6,166 nt of DNA from Candidatus Uhrbacteria bacterium RIFOXYB2_FULL_45_11 (GTDB taxonomy: Bacteria; Patescibacteriota; Patescibacteriia; UBA9934; GWF2-40-263). The notes beneath the pieces are model-generated. The model did no database searches. It had not been told where the DNA came from and saw only the letters and a program-made list of their open reading frames with translations. A program made the position numbers and the translations under genes. The stretch covers positions 1-6,166 of the forward strand of contig MGFD01000047.1 in NCBI GenBank assembly GCA_001791715.1. Direction: 5' to 3'. Shown in pieces: positions 5,844 through 6,166 of the stretch (its first letter is position 1; every line of letters begins with the position of its first letter).

Positions 5844-6166
5844 ATGAAAAGAACTCAATTACAAACCGCAAAGCAGTCCATCGGAACACTGCTCATAAGC
5901 GGAATGTCCCTCTTGCTTGTCGCGAGCCCAGCATTTGCGGCAACAACCATTTCTGATGACATATCAACAGGAGCTCTTACAGCAACAGGAGCTGTAACGT
6001 TTAGTGGTACAACCACAGCAATCGCGATTGGTGGATCTCTTACAACGGGTGACCTCACAATCGGTGGAACGGGTCAGCTCGCAAGTAATACTGTTATTTA
6101 CGGTGGTACAGACACAGGCGCTGGTACAGCTGCCGCTCTTTCTTTGACTCCAGGAACAGCTGGTAC
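5844..6166 (+). CDS. Exported Gly/Thr-rich surface protein, 3'-truncated by the window edge
   Basis: The ATG at 5844 opens a frame of 107 complete codons that runs off the window without a stop. The N-terminus is a textbook signal peptide: MKRTQLQTAK, a hydrophobic core from about 13 to 27, and a probable cleavage site ASPAFA|ATT after residue 32. The mature part has short Gly/Thr/Ala-rich beta-type repeats (TATGAVTFSGTTT, IAIGGSLTTGDLTIGGTG) with strands about 7-10 residues apart. These resemble beta-helix or fibre-like surface proteins. It starts 37 bases after the preceding gene with no terminator or clear promoter between, so co-transcription is likely. No Shine-Dalgarno is visible. A phage-fibre origin is less likely because of the signal peptide. 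The function beyond an exported structural or adhesive protein is unknown. Confidence 0.85.
   Translation, partial: MKRTQLQTAKQSIGTLLISGMSLLLVASPAFAATTISDDISTGALTATGAVTFSGTTTAIAIGGSLTTGDLTIGGTGQLASNTVIYGGTDTGAGTAAALSLTPGTAG

Noticed and set aside
5855..6058. Minus-strand ORF rich in Val/Ala/Pro
   Set aside because: It lies antisense to the signal peptide and first repeats of the exported protein at 5844, whose signal peptide is convincing.
1..6166. UGA-to-glycine recoding as in Gracilibacteria/Absconditabacteria
   Set aside because: Glycine is written throughout with GGN codons, no in-frame TGA is needed to join or extend any gene, and all visible stops are TAA.
5844..6166. Phage tail fibre
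   Set aside because: The Gly/Thr repeats look fibre-like, but the protein has a clear Sec signal peptide with an AFA cleavage site and no phage genes are nearby.

Overview
The window looks like a cell-surface locus from an uncultured member of the Patescibacteria (Candidate Phyla Radiation), probably a Parcubacteria/Paceibacteria-type lineage. The assignment rests on protein style rather than a marker gene. There are long Thr/Ser/Gly-rich secreted proteins built from degenerate beta modules, a secreted protein with a deca-glycine tract followed by a Pro/Thr linker, a C-terminal 'GER...W..I...A.G' helical module, and an O-antigen-ligase-like membrane protein fused to TPRs. I recall all of these as typical of that radiation, but I could not run a search. 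The standard stop codon set fits: the three visible stops are TAA and no in-frame TGA interrupts the genes.

Layout, all genes on the + strand. (1) 1-2093: the 3' part of a large, cysteine-free, beta-repeat surface protein whose start lies outside the window. (2) 2094-2292: a gap of about 200 bases holding several short hairpins, a near-match to a DnaA box and a strong intrinsic terminator (2231-2263). (3) 2293-4473: a Wzy/WaaL-like polytopic membrane protein (PF04932-type core) with a C-terminal TPR domain. (4) 4474-4648: a perfect 12-bp terminator hairpin, an exact DnaA-box 9-mer, a clear TATAAT -10 element and a U-rich leader with three T7AA tracts. (5) 4649-5806: a secreted three-part protein (beta head, Gly10 plus Pro/Thr linker, helical repeat tail). 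(6) 5844-6166: the 5' end of another exported Gly/Thr-rich surface protein, cut off by the window edge and separated from gene 5 by only 37 bases with no terminator.

The terminators divide the window into three transcription units: gene 1 alone (or the end of its operon), gene 2 alone, and genes 3+4 as a probable operon. A working hypothesis is that the membrane glycan ligase/polymerase modifies or decorates the flanking Thr/Ser-rich secreted proteins to build the cell surface layer. This is inferred from gene adjacency and composition only. None of the three visible starts has a recognisable Shine-Dalgarno sequence, and gene 2 may be nearly leaderless. I see no RNA genes, mobile elements, CRISPR arrays or integrase-type sites.
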